Notes: a model not told the origin generated them from the letters alone. Positions 23,795 through 32,603 are shown, counted from the first letter of the stretch. The stretch: 45,829 nucleotides of DNA from an uncultured Collinsella sp. (GCA_900542965.1 UQPY01000010.1:1-45829), one strand, 5' to 3'. A program made the numbers and translations.

Positions 23795-25318
23795 CTACCT
23801 CACGTTGTCGTTCATCGCGAAAGAGTTCTTCATGGCGCAGCTCGTGGTGTAGAGCACCTTGCCCAGCAGGGCATCGGTCTCCACGCGGACACACTCGGCA
23901 AAGGCCTCGTTGGCGCGTGCAAGCTCGGCAGACACCTCGGCCTCGGGCAGAGCGGCTACGGCAGCGTCGACGTCATGGATCTGCTTGTGGCCCATGCCAC
24001 CGACCTTCTCCTGATAGTCCTCCACAGCGCGGCCGCACTCATGGAAACGGACGTCGGCCAGGGCGCCGATCAGGCGGTTGGCCCAGTAGAAGTTTTCGGA
24101 CGTTACGCGAGCCTGCGTGTCAGCATAGTACTCGGGCATGGTCTCGACGTTGGCGTACAGCGGAACCAGCGCGTTAAACGAGTTGGAGCCAAACGCCATC
24201 CACTGCACGGCGCGATAGGCCGGCTGCGCATAGGGACGCAGCTGCAGCACGGCGAGCTGGCTGTTGCGGTTGATGCCGATGGGGCGATAGGCGCCGCGCG
24301 TGGCGGGCGTGCCCTTGCTACCGTAGCAGTCGTACTCCGTGCCCTGGTAGTGGCTCGAAAGCACGTACTTGATGTCCTCGATGGTCACCTTGCGCTCGGG
24401 CACGCGGCTCCAGGGGATATCGTCGCTCTCGGGCGTGTAGTCGGCCTCGGGACCATCCCACACGTCGCTGGGGTTGAGGCAGCGCTGCATGTACCACGCG
24501 CGCGGCGTGTTGTAGACGTGGTCGCTGTCGCTGTGCGAGCCAAAGGCCTCGCGCGGGTTAAAGACCGTCGCCGGACCGTCGCCCTCGACGCCCAGCGTCA
24601 GGTCCAGATGCCACTCGGCCATCCAGGAGCGCAGGTCGGCCGAGCACATGTGGTCGGTCTGGGCGCCCTCGGCGTCATCCAGGTCAAAGCTGTCGATACC
24701 CAGCTGGTTGGGCATGGTCACATAGGCGTCGTCGGGCACGCGCTTGGCGATCCAGTGATGGCCGCCGATAGTCTCGAGCCACCAGATCTCGTCCACGTCG
24801 CTAAAGGCGATACCGTTGTTCTCGTAGGTGCCGTAGCGCTCGAGCAGGTCGCCCAGGATACGGACGCCGTCGCGGGCGGACTTGGCATACGGCAGGACCA
24901 GGGTCACCATGTCCTCCTCGCCCAAGCCACCGGGCTGCGCCGGCACATAGCCGTCCTCACCCTCGTTGCCCTTGGCGGGCACGTAGTCCACGAGCGGATC
25001 GGCGCCGCGAACGCGCTCGTTGGTTGTGAGCGTCTCGGTTGCGGACATGCCAACGTTAAGCTCGTTGAAGCCGGCCTCAGCCCAGATGCCGTGGCCCGGG
25101 ACAACATCGGGGACGCTCGTGTAGCGCATGGGGTTATCGGGCAGTTCAACGGTCAGGTGACTCAGGACGCTCGTGTAGACGCGCGGCTGCTCGTCGGGAT
25201 GCACCACGCGCATACGCTTGGGCTCAAACACCCCGTTGGACGAGTCCTCGTTACGCGCGACAAGCGTCGACCCGTCGTAGCTCGCGTTCTTACCGACCAG
25301 AATCGTTGTGCACGGCAT
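23795..25318 (-). CDS. C69-family dipeptidase (PepD-like)
   Basis: A 507-aa N-terminal-nucleophile hydrolase. The N-terminus reads MPCTTILVGKNAS; after removal of Met-Pro, Cys3 becomes the catalytic nucleophile, as in Lactobacillus PepD and related C69 peptidases. Further family blocks are STLVARNEDS, GINRNSQLAVLQLRP and AVQWMAFGSNSFNALVPLY. It should cleave a broad range of dipeptides. ATG 25318 is chosen because AAGGAGG ends six bases upstream; an in-frame ATG at 25324 touches the ribosome site and would bury the Cys. No signal peptide is seen, so it is probably cytosolic. A 230-bp palindromic element is inserted about 100 bases upstream. Confidence 0.9.
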   Translation of the reverse strand: MPCTTILVGKNASYDGSTLVARNEDSSNGVFEPKRMRVVHPDEQPRVYTSVLSHLTVELPDNPMRYTSVPDVVPGHGIWAEAGFNELNVGMSATETLTTNERVRGADPLVDYVPAKGNEGEDGYVPAQPGGLGEEDMVTLVLPYAKSARDGVRILGDLLERYGTYENNGIAFSDVDEIWWLETIGGHHWIAKRVPDDAYVTMPNQLGIDSFDLDDAEGAQTDHMCSADLRSWMAEWHLDLTLGVEGDGPATVFNPREAFGSHSDSDHVYNTPRAWYMQRCLNPSDVWDGPEADYTPESDDIPWSRVPERKVTIEDIKYVLSSHYQGTEYDCYGSKGTPATRGAYRPIGINRNSQLAVLQLRPYAQPAYRAVQWMAFGSNSFNALVPLYANVETMPEYYADTQARVTSENFYWANRLIGALADVRFHECGRAVEDYQEKVGGMGHKQIHDVDAAVAALPEAEVSAELARANEAFAECVRVETDALLGKVLYTTSCAMKNSFAMNDNVR

Positions 25319-25417
25319 GCGCATCCTCCTTGAGCGAAGAAATCAAACGGCAACAGTGTATCGCTTCGACGCAAATAGGGCGAAACCGCGACCCTTCGAG
25401 ACCCCCTCGGAACCCCT

Positions 25418-25647
25418 GTGGTCAAAAAATGCCAAATATGAGTACTGTCACCAATTTAGTAGCAGCAAATTTCCTTGTAATGAGTGCCGGAAATCCCTAT
25501 TTGTCCAAAAGCGAGCCAGCGTTATTCCCCATAGGTTCAATAAAATGGGCTTCCTAACGAGAATGAATATCGTTAGGAAGCCCAAAAGACGTAAAACATA
25601 TATGACTATCTTGGCAACAGTACTCAAATTTGGCGCTTTTTGACCAC
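25418..25647. mobile_element. MITE-like element with 31-bp terminal inverted repeats
   Basis: The left end begins GTGGTCAAAAAATGCCAAAT at 25418 and runs to 25448; its reverse complement occupies 25617-25647, with 28 of 31 positions matching. The 230-bp interior is clearly AT-richer than the flanking genes and encodes nothing credible. It contains a perfect 15-bp hairpin (25546-25584). No transposase is present, so any movement would need one in trans. Target-site duplications are not obvious. Confidence 0.75.
25539..25584 (-). terminator. Terminator hairpin inside the MITE-like element, serving folD
   Basis: TGGGCTTCCTAACGA (25546-25560) pairs perfectly with 25570-25584. On the minus strand the stem is followed by TTTTATT, the complement of 25539-25545, fitting termination of the fchA-folD transcript. 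Confidence 0.75.
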
Positions 25648-25666
25648 GTGGTATATGGCTAACCCC

Positions 25667-26539
25667 TCAAACAGCCCAAAACGCCCATTTCGATGCGCGC
25701 TCCGCCGCCTCAATCACGTGTTTGGCGAGAATTGCGGTGGTCACAGCCCCCACGCCGCCCGGCACGGGTGTGATGGCGCCAACGATCGGTTCCGCAGCAT
25801 CAAAATCCACGTCGCCGACCAGTTTTCCGGCAGCCTCGTCCCAATTAATGCCAACATCGATGATCGTCTGGCCCTCGCGAACCGCATCCGCGCCAATCGT
25901 GCGCGCGCGTCCAACCGCGGCAACAACAATGTCGGCAGAACAGCACTCGGCAGCCAGGTCACGCGTATGCGTATGGCACGTCGTCACCGTGGCATTGCGA
26001 GCCGTAAGCATGGCGGCAACGGGACGGCCAATTACCAGCGAGCGACCAACAACGGCAACCTTAGCTCCATCCAGCTCAACGCCGTAATGGTCCAGCAACG
26101 CCAACACGGCTTCTGCCGTGCAAGGAGCAAAACCCTCGCCGCGCCCCGAAAGCGTGGTGAGCAGTGAAGCCGGCGTCATGGAGTCAACGTCCTTGGCGGG
26201 ATCGAGTGCCGCGGCAACCGCATCCTCGTCAAGCCCAGCGGGCAGCGGGCGAAACATCAGGCAGCCGTGAACAGCGGGATCGGTATTAATGTCCTTAATA
26301 GCCGCCAGCAGCTCATCCTGAGAAACATCGGCAGGAAGCAAAACGCGACAAGCCTCAATGCCAACCTTTTCGCAGCGCTTGAGGGCACCACGCTCGTAGG
26401 ACAGATCATCCTCGCGCTCGCCCACGCGAACGATGGCCAGCGTCGGCACGATGCCCTGTTCGCGCAGGGCAGCGCAACGAGCGGCGAGTTCCTCGGTCAA
26501 AGCGCGGGCAACAGGGGCCCCTTTGAGCAGCTCGGCCAT
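25667..26539 (-). CDS. folD: FolD-type methylenetetrahydrofolate dehydrogenase, cyclohydrolase site degenerate
   Basis: A 290-aa FolD homologue. The NADP-binding C-terminal half is intact (VAVVGRSLVIGRPVA, then TTCHTHTRDL, and ITPVPGGVGAVTTAIL). In the N-terminal catalytic half Tyr48 is present, but four residues later, where the essential Lys stands (Y52/K56 in the human enzyme), there is Ala52. The usual VQLPLP reads MFRPLP, with Phe96 for Gln. KDVDS retains the folate-contact Asp. Loss of Lys and Gln is known to abolish cyclohydrolase activity in FolD, so dehydrogenase-only function is inferred. The start is ATG 26539 after GAGGGG. It lies two bases after fchA, whose product likely supplies the missing step. 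Confidence 0.9.
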   Translation of the reverse strand: MAELLKGAPVARALTEELAARCAALREQGIVPTLAIVRVGEREDDLSYERGALKRCEKVGIEACRVLLPADVSQDELLAAIKDINTDPAVHGCLMFRPLPAGLDEDAVAAALDPAKDVDSMTPASLLTTLSGRGEGFAPCTAEAVLALLDHYGVELDGAKVAVVGRSLVIGRPVAAMLTARNATVTTCHTHTRDLAAECCSADIVVAAVGRARTIGADAVREGQTIIDVGINWDEAAGKLVGDVDFDAAEPIVGAITPVPGGVGAVTTAILAKHVIEAAERASKWAFWAV

Positions 26540-26541
26540 GG

Positions 26542-27174
26542 CTATCCCCTCTTCCTGGCGGCATCGGCGGCACGGCGCGCCAGCGCATCGGCGCGCGGCA
26601 GCCACGTATCCAGCAGCTCATCGCACGCCGCCTCGAGCTCCTCAGCGCGTGCCCGATCTTTCATAGACGTAGTGTTGGCAAAGAGCGTCAGGCTCGCGCC
26701 CTGCATGGCGGCGCGGCAGAATACGGCGCCGCACGCCACGTCGGACAGCAGCTGTCGGGAGCCCTTGACCGCCATGTCCTCGAGCAGCGCCAGCGCGCGC
26801 CCGCAGGCATCCATAATGCGATACGGTGGCATGGCGGCCACATGCAGCGCATCCTGAATCGCGGTCGCTCGAGCCGGATCGTCACGCGGAATACCGTACG
26901 CCGCGGACACCTGCCCGTAGGCACGAACGTCCTCGGCAACCAGACCCACAAGTTCCTGCGCCAACTCATCCGCCTGGGCAAACGCGCGCGTCAGGTCATC
27001 CGCACGATCAGCAAGCGCGGGATTAGTCGCACCGTAGCGGGCAACCATTCCGCACAGCGAGGCGCCCAGCGCGCCCACAAAGGCGCTCGCGCTGCCACCG
27101 CCGGGAACCGGCTCGCGCGCGGCAAGCGCCTCGGCAAACCCGCGGCAGGTCTTGTCCATCATCTCTTGGCTCAT
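26542..27174 (-). CDS. fchA: FchA-family methenyltetrahydrofolate cyclohydrolase / formimino-THF cyclodeaminase
   Basis: A 210-aa all-helical protein of the FTCD-C/FchA family. The signature EPVPGGGSASAFVGALGASL is at the N-terminus, and ASLTLFANTTSMKDR-type helices near the C-terminus. Members either deaminate 5-formimino-THF or, as in clostridial and methylotroph FchA, hydrolyse 5,10-methenyl-THF. The second role is favoured because the adjoining FolD has lost its cyclohydrolase residues. The start is ATG 27174, about nine bases after AAGG; ATG 27180 is an alternative only three bases from that site. It is the first gene of an fchA-folD operon. Confidence 0.85.
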   Translation of the reverse strand: MSQEMMDKTCRGFAEALAAREPVPGGGSASAFVGALGASLCGMVARYGATNPALADRADDLTRAFAQADELAQELVGLVAEDVRAYGQVSAAYGIPRDDPARATAIQDALHVAAMPPYRIMDACGRALALLEDMAVKGSRQLLSDVACGAVFCRAAMQGASLTLFANTTSMKDRARAEELEAACDELLDTWLPRADALARRAADAARKRG

Positions 27175-27180
27175 ACGCAT

Positions 27181-27632
27181 GCACCTTCAAGTCATATACA
27201 TCGGTCGGGTGGAAACCGCCGGCCAACCGCATCAAACACGTAATGATGCTAAGTCTAGCCCATAAGCACATGAGCGTCAGCACACCTGGCCATCGCGGAT
27301 TTCTATGACAAACGATAGGCGTCGGCGCCGCAAACACGGGACACATGGCCCACCTTTCGAGATTTCCGGACGTCACAAACTGGGGCATATCTATAAACAG
27401 GGAACCTGTTGGGGCAACGCCCCGCACACGCGCCCCATTAAAACAACGGGTACCTCGCCCCGGGGAGAGTCGGCAGCACCGGCCCTCCCCTCTTTTGCGC
27501 CCGGGCATATTGCCACTTAACGGCGCAAATCCGGCCCCAGAATGGGACACATGGCCCACCCTTACGAGTCACTCGCGCGTACAGTAAAGGCAGGTAATCC
27601 ATGGGCGGTTACAGATCGAGGAGGACACGACC
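27181..27632. other. Gene-free 450-bp region with 17-bp direct repeats and hairpins
   Basis: GGGACACATGGCCCACC occurs exactly at 27338-27354 and 27544-27560, 206 bases apart. Between them lie AACAGG-gaa-CCTGTT (27396-27410), GGGGC-aac-GCCCC (27411-27423) and a terminator-like hairpin. No credible reading frame is present. It could be a small-RNA locus, a leader of the lipoprotein gene or a mobile repeat. Confidence 0.5.
27462..27497 (+). terminator. Terminator-like hairpin without an upstream plus-strand gene
   Basis: GGGGAG (27462-27467) pairs with CTCCCC (27485-27490), followed by TCTTTT. No plus-strand coding gene lies before it in this gap, suggesting a short transcript or an attenuator. 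Confidence 0.5.
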
Positions 27633-28226
27633 ATGAAAAAGAAGGCCTTTGCGATTCTCACCCTCTGCATGAGTCTTTTTGCCGCGGTTGCCCTGGTGGG
27701 TTGCGGCGGAAGCGGCGGCGCTACCGGCAGTGGCGGTGGCGGCGGCGCAGAAAAGCCAGCCGTGGATATGAGGACCGACTTCATTTGGTTTAAGGTCGAG
27801 GTCCCCGAGGGCGTCGAGATCACCGACGTCGCAGGCGACACCGCCGACAGGGCCCAGTTTAAGTTCACCGAGAGCGAGCACGCCAGCGATCGCTTCATCC
27901 CCGTCTTCGACTCTGACAAGAACGCCGATGAACTGTTCGACTACGAGGCAAAGTGGAAGGCCAACTCCGGATGGACCGAGAGCGATCCCGTTAAGTACAA
28001 CGGCAAGACCTGGCGCAGTGCCTACTTCACGCACTCGGGCGGCGTAACGACCGAATACTTCTCCGACGTTGACGGGGGCAGTGTGTATGTGCGTATCGAC
28101 AACGTCGAGGAGCACAAGGACGCCGTCGAGACCATGATGAAGTCCCTGGAGTTTGCCGATGACATCGCCGAGGCCAAGACCGAAGCCATGGACGTCAAGC
28201 TCGAGGATATCGAGATTAAGCGCTAA
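27633..28226 (+). CDS. Secreted lipoprotein, function unknown
   Basis: A 197-aa protein with a lipoprotein signal peptide. MKKKAFAILTLC leads to the lipobox ALVGC, after which the Cys would be lipidated and the chain displayed on the outer face of the membrane. A Gly/Ser-rich linker follows. The remaining 150 residues form a beta-rich acidic domain (WFKVEVPEGVEITD, then GGVTTEYFSDVDGGSVYVRI and a C-terminal helix). No family is recognised. The start is supported by GAGGAGG before ATG 27633. A clear terminator at 28299-28330 makes it a single-gene unit. The upstream gap contains unexplained hairpins that may regulate it. Confidence 0.8.
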   Translation: MKKKAFAILTLCMSLFAAVALVGCGGSGGATGSGGGGGAEKPAVDMRTDFIWFKVEVPEGVEITDVAGDTADRAQFKFTESEHASDRFIPVFDSDKNADELFDYEAKWKANSGWTESDPVKYNGKTWRSAYFTHSGGVTTEYFSDVDGGSVYVRIDNVEEHKDAVETMMKSLEFADDIAEAKTEAMDVKLEDIEIKR

Positions 28227-28298
28227 GCGACTGGCGAGCGCAACGGGAAACACGGTCGCAGTGCAAACAAGCGACGGTACCCCAGCGCTTCGTACCCA

Positions 28299-28330
28299 GG
28301 GAGGGCCGGTAAACCGACCCTCCCTTTCTT
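28299..28330 (+). terminator. Terminator of the lipoprotein gene
   Basis: GGGAGGG (28299-28305) pairs with CCCTCCC (28318-28324), with an inner GGT/ACC, followed by TTTCTT. The rest of the 28227-28531 gap holds only a TATAGT box (28483-28488) that may serve the next gene. Confidence 0.85.
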
Positions 28331-28531
28331 ATGCCGGTAGCCGACGAACGCGAGGATGCCGGACGCCGGGACCGCTCCAAATGTGGCAACAGTACGAAAA
28401 CGACAAACACCCCAACACGTCCGCCCGCCGATTTATTGCGCCGCGCAGACAATTAAACCAGCATCTTTAAACATCTGAGCAGTATAGTGACCAAAACTAT
28501 CGCATAACCGCACTCTACGAATGGAGAAGTT

Positions 28532-31021
28532 ATGACCGAACACCACGCCATCAGCCGCCGAGCATTTACGTTGGGCCTTGGACTCGCGGCGTTGTCGCCA
28601 CTTGCAAGCCTGCCCGAAACCGCGGCATTGGGCATTGGCCCACGGGCGGCATTTGCAGACGACGCTGCCACAGCGTCGGTCAGCCTCGACAATTTCGTCA
28701 TTCGCCTTCGCCCCGCGGGCTATTTTCGCACCGCGAGCGTCAACGAAGACGGCAACGTCATCGGCAACGTCTGCCATCTGTTTAATGACGGCACGTCCAG
28801 CAAGCTCATCCTTGAGAACGTAACGACCAAGAATGACGATACAAACTGGTATGCCATCCGCACCCTGCTCAATTTCGAAGAGCACAAGAAGACGGGCTAC
28901 AGCATTTGGTCGGTCGATGGCGACTCGGACAAAGATGGAAAGGTCATCCACGTATGGAGTGGCGAGCATGACGGCAAGGCCAGCCGCTCTTTTGCGTTCG
29001 AGCGTCAATCAAACGGAACCTATATCATCCGAGACCGCACGGTCGAGAAAGAAACCGAGAAAAAAGACATTAAGTACCTGGCAATAGAATCGAACGGCGA
29101 AGACCAGGACAACAATAAGATCTGCCATAAGAGTAAGAGCATTCCGTGGGAGCTCGAACTTATCGGTTACGACATGAAAAAGAACGATGCCACGGTTAGC
29201 AGCCTCGACTGGATCACGTATAGCAGCTACGTCGACGGACCATGTTGGATGAAATACGTCGACGACAACAAGTTCCTCGACGAGCTGAGCATCCCGGGTA
29301 CGCACGATTCGGGCACCTGCAGCGTGGACAACGACACTGAGCCCCAATCCTCACAAGTAAAATGCCAGCAGGATTACATTCCCACGCAGTTGCTCGAAGG
29401 CATTCGCTATTTTGATATCCGGCTCGGAAAGGGCGACAACCCTGGCATCTGCCACGGGGATTTCTACCTATTCAAAAAAGACGGGGACTATCTGCATCTC
29501 TCCGATGTCATCGGGTACTTTAAAACGTTTTTGAGCGAAAACCCGAGAGAAGCGCTTATCATGCTCGCATCGCGCGGCAACGACGAGGCTACCGATGACA
29601 GTGTTACGACGGCTTTCGCCAAGGTTTTGGACGACAACCCCAAACTGTTCTATACGTCGAGCCGCGTTCCCACACTGGGCGAGGTGCGCGGAAAGATCGT
29701 CCTGCTACGTCGATTTGGACTCGACGGCGACAGCGTAAGCGGCCACACGTGGGGACTCGACCTCACCGAATGGGATAACAAAATCGCAACGCACACCGAC
29801 AGCAGTTCCATGTGCCTCGTCCAAGACGCGCAGGGCTTTGAAGCCGCGGGGGAAACAGGCGACAAAGAGCCCTATTGCACCAAGGTATACGCCCAGGACA
29901 AGTACAAACTCACGGGAACCGACAAGCTCAGCTGGGTCGATAATGCGCTGAAGGAAACGACCGGGCGCACGCGCAACGAGGTAGATGTCGAGGACGATAA
30001 CGGGGCCAAGGAGAAAGTCCTGGAGCGTTGCTGGTCTATCAACTACACCAGCTGCACGGGCTTGTCGCACGGAGGCAATCCTTTTACCTCGGCACGAGTA
30101 GTCAACGAGCATCTGTATAAGAGCCCGTACATCAATCCCAGCGGCATCGAGGATACAAAGTCAGATTACCTCAAGCACATTGGCATCATCGCATCCGACT
30201 TTGTTGATGCGGCGCTGGCCCGGAGCATCTACCAGCGCAATTACGATACGGAGCACAAGCAGACAGCTTCGTACTATCTCCCGTACTATCTCCCGACCCG
30301 CATGCGCATGACGTACGGCGACTCGCTGAGCGATGCCTCATTCCAGGATGGCAAGACCGTTGGCGAGGGTCATTTCCGCCTTGCCGACAGCAGCAACGCG
30401 CTCAACGTGGCGGCTTCGGGCCATGCGTTTGCCATTGAATACGTGGATGTTGATGCCCTGGGCAACGAGACCGTTACAAGACTGCAGGGCTTTGTGCCCA
30501 TCGATATCGATCCACGCGCGCTGACGCCCCATTTTGAGGGACTCGAAGGCCTTAAGGCCGGCGAAGACGTGCGCGCCAAGATTGCGGCATCACTCGAGGG
30601 CAAGCTCGAAACCGATGCCTGCACGGCCCAGCTCGAGTTTGTGCGCGACGCGAACGGCGCTCCGGGCACGGCAATGGCCGAGGGCGAAACATTTGCCGCA
30701 GGGACGTACTGGGTGCGCGTGAACGGTCTCTTGGGCAACGCGGCGCAGAACTACACGCTCGCCAGCGACGGAGCCGCAAGCTTTACCGTAGCGGCCTCGG
30801 GCAGTGCGGGCGGCACCGACGGTGGCACGGGTTCCAACGCAGGCAGCGCGGACAAGAACGGTAAGAGCAACAAGAGCAAGGGCTCGACCGGAAAACTCGC
30901 CGACACGGGCGACGGCTCTGGTATCGCCGCCGGGCTCGCCGCTGCCGCCGTGGCGACAACGGTCGCCGGCGCGGCAATGCTTGCCAGTGACCGCGAAAAC
31001 GCTGGGGACGACAGCGAATAG
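28532..31021 (+). CDS. Tat-exported, LAxTG-anchored phosphatidylinositol-specific phospholipase C-like protein
   Basis: An 829-aa surface enzyme. SRRAFTLGLGLAAL (residues 8-21) is a Tat-type signal, with likely cleavage near AFADD. Residues 50-230 look like a beta-rich carbohydrate- or ligand-binding module. The PI-PLC X catalytic domain follows: LSIPGTHDSGTC has general-base His258, and ICHGDFYLF the second His308. It hydrolyses phosphoinositides or related glycerophosphoinositol lipids in known members. The C-terminus has a beta-rich domain, a Gly/Ser/Asn linker and the sorting signal LADTG (789-793) before a hydrophobic helix. LAxTG is the motif of class E sortases in actinobacteria. GGAG lies five bases before ATG 28532. 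The real substrate is uncertain. Confidence 0.85.
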   Translation: MTEHHAISRRAFTLGLGLAALSPLASLPETAALGIGPRAAFADDAATASVSLDNFVIRLRPAGYFRTASVNEDGNVIGNVCHLFNDGTSSKLILENVTTKNDDTNWYAIRTLLNFEEHKKTGYSIWSVDGDSDKDGKVIHVWSGEHDGKASRSFAFERQSNGTYIIRDRTVEKETEKKDIKYLAIESNGEDQDNNKICHKSKSIPWELELIGYDMKKNDATVSSLDWITYSSYVDGPCWMKYVDDNKFLDELSIPGTHDSGTCSVDNDTEPQSSQVKCQQDYIPTQLLEGIRYFDIRLGKGDNPGICHGDFYLFKKDGDYLHLSDVIGYFKTFLSENPREALIMLASRGNDEATDDSVTTAFAKVLDDNPKLFYTSSRVPTLGEVRGKIVLLRRFGLDGDSVSGHTWGLDLTEWDNKIATHTDSSSMCLVQDAQGFEAAGETGDKEPYCTKVYAQDKYKLTGTDKLSWVDNALKETTGRTRNEVDVEDDNGAKEKVLERCWSINYTSCTGLSHGGNPFTSARVVNEHLYKSPYINPSGIEDTKSDYLKHIGIIASDFVDAALARSIYQRNYDTEHKQTASYYLPYYLPTRMRMTYGDSLSDASFQDGKTVGEGHFRLADSSNALNVAASGHAFAIEYVDVDALGNETVTRLQGFVPIDIDPRALTPHFEGLEGLKAGEDVRAKIAASLEGKLETDACTAQLEFVRDANGAPGTAMAEGETFAAGTYWVRVNGLLGNAAQNYTLASDGAASFTVAASGSAGGTDGGTGSNAGSADKNGKSNKSKGSTGKLADTGDGSGIAAGLAAAAVATTVAGAAMLASDRENAGDDSE

Positions 31022-31050
31022 GCAAGCCCGCCTTTTAGACACATCGACTC

Positions 31051-31090
31051 AATCGGGGGCGCAGGACACCGTTCTGTGCCCCCGATTTTT
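31051..31090 (+). terminator. Strong terminator of the PI-PLC gene
   Basis: AATCGGGGGC (31051-31060) pairs with GCCCCCGATT (31078-31087), followed by a T-run to 31090. Confidence 0.92.
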
Positions 31091-31115
31091 ACCTTGGCCC
31101 GAACGCCGCCATGGG

Positions 31116-31385
31116 CTACATCACCATGTTCAGCGCGTTAACAAACTCCTGGGCCTTCGCACGACTGCTCAGACTAAAGACGCAAGCGGTTAACAGTCGA
31201 TTGCGCAGGAAAACGTCGCGGCCCTTGATCCTGTTAACGCCCGTGATGTCCTTAAGGTAGACAATCTCGATATGCTTGCCGCCGAAAGTGCCCTTCTTGA
31301 GCACCTCGATGCGGTTAGGGTAGATCTTGACGTCTTTAAACCCGCCCGAACCCTTGTCCTGAAACAGCAAGGTGTTGTTGTCCAT
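31116..31385 (-). CDS. Small PH-like domain protein
   Basis: An 89-aa protein, MDNNTLLFQDKGSGGFKDV, with alternating beta strands (IYPNRIEVLKKG, then HIEIVYLKDITGVNRI) and a C-terminal helix (SSRAKAQEFVNALNMV). This order matches bacterial pleckstrin-homology-like domains (DUF4429 and relatives), which usually mediate protein or lipid contacts; no enzymatic site is present. ATG 31385 is favoured because GGGAG lies eight bases upstream. It is tail-to-tail with the PI-PLC gene and diverges from the nuclease gene. Confidence 0.65.
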   Translation of the reverse strand: MDNNTLLFQDKGSGGFKDVKIYPNRIEVLKKGTFGGKHIEIVYLKDITGVNRIKGRDVFLRNRLLTACVFSLSSRAKAQEFVNALNMVM

Positions 31386-31553
31386 GCGTGTCACTCCCAT
31401 GGGGTTCGCTAAAACTGCCTCTATGGCCACATTTTAGTCACCGCAAGGCTCCCATGCGAAGGTGCCAGACAGCAAAGCAATTCGTGTCCGCGCGAGGCTT
31501 TAAACTAAATGCGATAAAGATGCATTCCACAAGAGGAAAGTGGGGCGACAGTG

Positions 31554-32603
31554 ATGGGCGAACTGGTAAACCGTGGAGAATCGGCGATCGTGCCCGAAGG
31601 TTTTTACAAGCAGGTCTCCTCAATTCTCAACGCCGCTCGCGACAAGGCCTATACCGCCGTTAACCTTGCGATGGTTGAGGCGTATTGGGAGATCGGCAAG
31701 AGCATTGTTGATGAGCAGGGCGGAGAGGAGCGCGCAGCATATGGGGAGGCATTGATTGCAGGCCTCTCCAGAAGGCTTACCGCGGATTTCGGAAGAGGCT
31801 TTGGCATCGCAAACCTTCGCAATATGCGTCAGTTCTTTCTTGCGTTTCCAATTCGCGACGCACTGCGTAGCGAATTGAGCTGGACTCATTACCGCAGGTT
31901 GATGCGCATTCCCGACCCTGATGCTCGCGCCTGGTACATGAACGAATGCGCCGATTCTCGTTGGAGCACGCGTCAGCTCGAGCGCCAGATCAACACCATG
32001 TTCCGCGAGCGCCTACTTGCCAGCAAGGACAAAGAGGCCGTCACCCAGGAAATCCAAAAGAGCGCCCCGGCTCGTCGCCCCGAGGACATTATCCGCGACC
32101 CATATGTGCTGGAATTTTTAGGTTTCTCGGACGACGCTGCGTTTCGCGAGAGCGATCTAGAGCAAGCGCTCATCACGCATCTTCAGAAGTTCCTGCTGGA
32201 GCTTGGCCGTGGCTTCGCTTTCGAGGCGCGCCAAAAGCGCATCACCTTTGATGGCCGCCATTTCTATATTGACCTTGTTTTTTACAACTATCTGATGCGC
32301 TGCTTCGTGCTCATCGACCTTAAGACCGATGACCTTACGCATCAGGACCTGGGCCAGATGCAAATGTATGTGAACTACTACACGCGCGAGCTCATGAACG
32401 AAGGCGACAATCCGCCCATAGGCATCGTGCTCTGCGCGGACAAAAGCGATTCGATCGTCGAGTACACGCTGCCCGAAGACAACGACCAAGTGTTTGCCGC
32501 CAAATACCTGCCGTATCTTCCAAGCAAGGAAGAGCTGGCGCGCGAGCTGAGTGCCGAGTACCGCGCCATCAACGAAGCGACTAATGGCGAAGTGCAAGGA
32601 TAG
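31554..32603 (+). CDS. YhcG-type PDDEXK nuclease-domain protein (DUF1016)
   Basis: A 349-aa protein with the two-part YhcG layout. The N-terminal DUF1016 helical domain is seen in VEAYWEIGKSIVDEQ, LSRRLTADFGRGFGIANLRN and LSWTHYRRLM. The C-terminal PDDEXK-fold nuclease domain has FYIDLVFYN as the metal-binding Asp strand and FVLIDLKTD with the catalytic Asp/Lys. Such proteins occur beside restriction-modification loci and mobile elements, but no other R-M gene is here, so it is an orphan. GTG 31551 precedes ATG 31554; the latter is preferred for spacing from GGGG (31542-31545). Function is predicted DNA cleavage; substrate unknown. Confidence 0.87.
   Translation: MGELVNRGESAIVPEGFYKQVSSILNAARDKAYTAVNLAMVEAYWEIGKSIVDEQGGEERAAYGEALIAGLSRRLTADFGRGFGIANLRNMRQFFLAFPIRDALRSELSWTHYRRLMRIPDPDARAWYMNECADSRWSTRQLERQINTMFRERLLASKDKEAVTQEIQKSAPARRPEDIIRDPYVLEFLGFSDDAAFRESDLEQALITHLQKFLLELGRGFAFEARQKRITFDGRHFYIDLVFYNYLMRCFVLIDLKTDDLTHQDLGQMQMYVNYYTRELMNEGDNPPIGIVLCADKSDSIVEYTLPEDNDQVFAAKYLPYLPSKEELARELSAEYRAINEATNGEVQG

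Noticed and set aside
27195..27230. GGTGGAAACCGCCGGCC resembles the second conserved block of the ZTP (pfl) riboswitch, which would suit folate genes
   Set aside because: It lies on the strand opposite to fchA-folD, and the required first block (GGGUCGUGACUGGCG-like) is absent.
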